Shown here piece after piece: positions 61,993 to 64,000 of a DNA stretch of 64,000 nucleotides. The notes under the pieces were generated by a model that had not been told where the DNA came from, did no database searches, and was given only the letters and a program-made list of their open reading frames with translations. Numbering within the stretch: the stretch's first letter is position 1; each line of letters starts with the position of its first letter. The DNA comes from Lachnospiraceae bacterium (lineage in GTDB: Bacteria; Bacillota; Clostridia; Lachnospirales; Lachnospiraceae): contig JAFXXN010000078.1 in the NCBI GenBank assembly GCA_017542245.1, positions 248,001 to 312,000 on the forward strand, read 5' to 3'. A program made the position numbers and the translations under genes.

Positions 61993-62952
61993 ATGGAAAT
62001 ACCTGTTTATATGATAAACGGTTTTTTGGAATCGGGGAAAACCAAATTTATTAAGACGACGCTCGAGGATCCGGAGTTTATTAACGGGGACAGGATACTT
62101 CTTATCGTGTGTGAAGAGGGCGAAGAGGAGTATGACGAAGCTAAGTTTAAACGCAAGAATATATTTACCGTATATATTGACAGCCGTGAAGAGTATACTC
62201 CGGAGAAACTTTTGGAACTGAATGCGGAGTATCATCCCGATAAGGTTATTATTGAAGTAAACGGTGTCTGGAATATGCAGGAGATACTGGGAATGAGCAT
62301 GCCCAACGGATGGATGATGGTACAGCTTATTACTATGGTGGATGCTTCAACCTTTATGAACTATATCAATAATATGCGGTCCCTGATAATGGAGCAGATA
62401 AAGTATTCGGATACTGTCATTCTTAACAGATGTAATGCTTCAATAAAGAAGACTGACGTAAGACGTATTATTAAACCGGTGAACAGGAAAGCACAGATTA
62501 TTTATGAGAGCGCCGATGGTACCGACATGAGCGGGGAGGAAGAGGATGAGCTTCCTTTCGACGTAAATGCGGATCCTATAGTTATCGAGGACGATGATTT
62601 CGGGCTTTGGTATCTGGATATTCTCGATTTCCCTAAGAAGTATAACGGAAAGAATATATGTTTTAAAGCGATGTTTTTTAGAGACGCCAAGATGCACAAG
62701 GATACTTTCGTTCCTGGAAGGTTTGCTATGCAGTGCTGTGCAAACGATATAGGATTTATAGGCTTTTCAGCGAGGATACCTTCATATTACGCAGATTTTC
62801 TTGCTGAACATAAGAACCGTGACTGGATTTATGTCGAGGCAGAAATCAGAATCGAGTTCAGGCGTGAGTATAAGGGCAAGGGGCCGGTTCTTTATGTCAA
62901 AAAGCTTGAGGATTCTATCCGCGCTGAAGAGGAGATTGTTTACTTTACATAA
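61993..62952 (+). CDS. COG0523-like GTPase fused to a DUF1980/TIGR03943-like C-terminal domain
   Basis: A 319-residue protein. The N-terminal G3E GTPase-like domain (about 1-180) has P-loop GFLESGKT (10-17) but no CXCC motif, and the NKXD position reads NRCN. The C-terminal domain (~200-319) contains FVPGRFAMQCCANDIGFIGF, resembling the conserved C-terminal region of YcgQ/TIGR03943 proteins (DUF1980), which are usually paired with a permease. This one has no membrane helix. ATG 61993 gives better ribosome-site spacing than 61984. It probably acts with the upstream GTPase in metal handling. Confidence 0.8.
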   Translation: MEIPVYMINGFLESGKTKFIKTTLEDPEFINGDRILLIVCEEGEEEYDEAKFKRKNIFTVYIDSREEYTPEKLLELNAEYHPDKVIIEVNGVWNMQEILGMSMPNGWMMVQLITMVDASTFMNYINNMRSLIMEQIKYSDTVILNRCNASIKKTDVRRIIKPVNRKAQIIYESADGTDMSGEEEDELPFDVNADPIVIEDDDFGLWYLDILDFPKKYNGKNICFKAMFFRDAKMHKDTFVPGRFAMQCCANDIGFIGFSARIPSYYADFLAEHKNRDWIYVEAEIRIEFRREYKGKGPVLYVKKLEDSIRAEEEIVYFT

Positions 62953-62976
62953 ACTTTTTACTGTCGAAAATTTTTC

Positions 62977-63005
62977 TTGACTATTTTTATAATAATTATT
63001 ATAAT
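62977..63005 (+). promoter_or_regulatory. yicC promoter
   Basis: TTGACT (62977-62982) and TATAAT (63000-63005) have a 17-bp spacer, 37 bp before the yicC start. Confidence 0.8.
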
Positions 63006-63042
63006 AAATTGGTTGCTTTAAAAACGAAAGGCGGAAAAATAT

Positions 63043-63921
63043 ATGCTGAAAAGTATGACCGGTTTTGGAAGATACGAGTCCGAAACACCGGAGAGGAAGA
63101 TTTCGGTAGAGATGAAGGCTGTAAACCACAGATATTGTGAAATCGGTCTGAAGATGCCGAAAAAGCTTAATTTCTTTGAGTCGGCCATCAGGAACCTTTT
63201 AAAAAATTATATTTCCAGAGGGAAGGTTGACGTCTTCATTACCTATGAGGACTTTACCGAAGGCAGGGAATGTATCAAATATAATGAAGATCTGGCAAAA
63301 AGTTATTTTGAACTTATAAAGAAGATGAGCAGTCAATTTGATATTGACGGTAACATAAATGCTTCGCAGCTTGCAAGATTCCCCGATGTTTTTGTTATCG
63401 AGGAACAGCAGGCAGATGAAGGTGAGTTGTGGAGTTTTATAGAGAATGCCATTAAACTTGCTGCCGAGAATTTTGTTAAAACCCGTATCATAGAAGGCGA
63501 GCATCTGAAGAACGATCTTTTCGGAAAGCTTGACGGTATGATCGGAATGATAGATTTTATAGAAAAGAGATCGCCCGAGGTTGTCGATGAATACAGAAAC
63601 CGTCTGTATGCTAAGGTAGAAGAGCTTTTGGGCAATACGAATATGGATCAGGGTATCTTGGCCACAGAGATTACTGTTTTTGCCGATAAGATATGTGTTG
63701 ACGAGGAAACGGTAAGATTGCGTGCTCATATCAACAATATGAAGAATACTCTGAATGAAGCTGAGAATGTTGGAAGAAAGCTTGACTTTATCGCACAGGA
63801 AATGAACCGTGAAGCCAACACGATACTTTCAAAGTCAAGCGATCTTGAGATTACCAATACAGCTATAAATCTTAAAACAGATATTGAAAAAGTAAGGGAA
63901 CAGATTCAAAATATTGAGTAA
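63043..63921 (+). CDS. yicC: YicC family endoribonuclease
   Basis: A 292-residue protein starting LKSMTGFGRYE, the family signature, with VEMKAVNHRYCEI and the C-terminal DUF1732 segment LDFIAQEMNREANTILSKS. E. coli YicC has been reported as an RNase acting on small RNAs (family knowledge). The ribosome site is weak (AAAGGCGG). In Clostridia it usually precedes remA and gmk, and another start codon follows at the window end. Confidence 0.93.
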   Translation: MLKSMTGFGRYESETPERKISVEMKAVNHRYCEIGLKMPKKLNFFESAIRNLLKNYISRGKVDVFITYEDFTEGRECIKYNEDLAKSYFELIKKMSSQFDIDGNINASQLARFPDVFVIEEQQADEGELWSFIENAIKLAAENFVKTRIIEGEHLKNDLFGKLDGMIGMIDFIEKRSPEVVDEYRNRLYAKVEELLGNTNMDQGILATEITVFADKICVDEETVRLRAHINNMKNTLNEAENVGRKLDFIAQEMNREANTILSKSSDLEITNTAINLKTDIEKVREQIQNIE

Positions 63922-63996
63922 TCGTAAGCCGGATGGATTATGAGTTGAATTTGAACAGACGGCAAATAATCCGTATAATATTAGGAGGAATTAATC

Positions 63997-64000
63997 ATGT
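63997..64000 (+). CDS. Start of the next gene (truncated by window end)
   Basis: An ATG at 63997 lies 8 nt after AGGAGG (63983-63988). Only the first codon is visible. By analogy with other Clostridia it could be remA (DUF370) or gmk, but the sequence does not show this. Confidence 0.4.

Overview
The window looks like chromosomal DNA of a Firmicute of the class Clostridia, most probably family Lachnospiraceae (a Butyrivibrio/Pseudobutyrivibrio-like gut or rumen anaerobe). The reasons are low GC, strong AGGAGG-type ribosome binding sites, sigma-A promoters, an [FeFe]-hydrogenase maturase, the formyl-THF synthetase/FchA one-carbon genes, a domain-permuted GH3 beta-glucosidase, DUF5688 and DUF5662 proteins, and many GGDEF/two-component genes. 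The species cannot be named from sequence alone. No rRNA, tRNA, CRISPR array, prophage or classical IS was found. Nearly all genes run on the + strand; the exceptions are a small membrane protein, lepA, a MATE fusion and a chemoreceptor.

Layout. 1-2640: clpB with terminator. 2.7-7.8 kb: LytTR response regulator, GHKL kinase, an unknown membrane protein with no normal start codon, and a NatAB-type ABC exporter. 8.0-14.9 kb: arginine biosynthesis (argC, argJ, argB, argD, argF), interrupted by a DUF559 nuclease element with structured ends and by a small ART-like gene, and ending in a solitary ilvN. 15.1-19.1 kb: mrp, a membrane protein, rpsT and lepA. 19.3-23.6 kb: a transcobalamin-like surface protein with an ECF transporter module (EcfT plus a double ATPase). 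23.8-29.4 kb: an esterase, hydE and a MacB/FtsX-type ABC system. 29.4-36.97 kb: MATE-ATPase fusion, DUF3737 protein, C-S lyase, PfkB kinase, mnmA and folC. 37-40 kb: one-carbon genes fhs, fchA and 5-formyl-THF cyclo-ligase. 40-44.4 kb: chemoreceptor and GH3 enzyme. 44.5-52.1 kb: c-di-GMP and phosphorelay signalling. 52.2-59 kb: folD, an 11-mer-repeat/DUF5662 protein, aconitase-family hydratase, cysteine-peptidase-like protein and isocitrate dehydrogenase. 59-64 kb: MgtC-like protein, cell-wall amidase, two COG0523 GTPases and yicC.

How the parts fit. The arg genes form the cyclic acetyl-ornithine route to citrulline; argC and argJ each have a near-identical promoter/operator-like block. fhs, fchA and folD form a three-enzyme C1-THF route, and FolD has lost the residues needed for its usual cyclohydrolase activity, which matches the separate FchA. 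The aconitase-like hydratase and NADP-type IDH would supply 2-oxoglutarate for glutamate.

The most notable unexplained structure is (i) a roughly 65-bp repeat present five times, always in the same orientation 5' of genes; (ii) the DUF559 element, whose two ends keep the same two-hairpin architecture with different stem sequences; (iii) the transcobalamin-like/ECF operon without an S component; (iv) several unusual fusions (MATE-HATPase, COG0523-DUF1980-like, LEA-like repeats-DUF5662).
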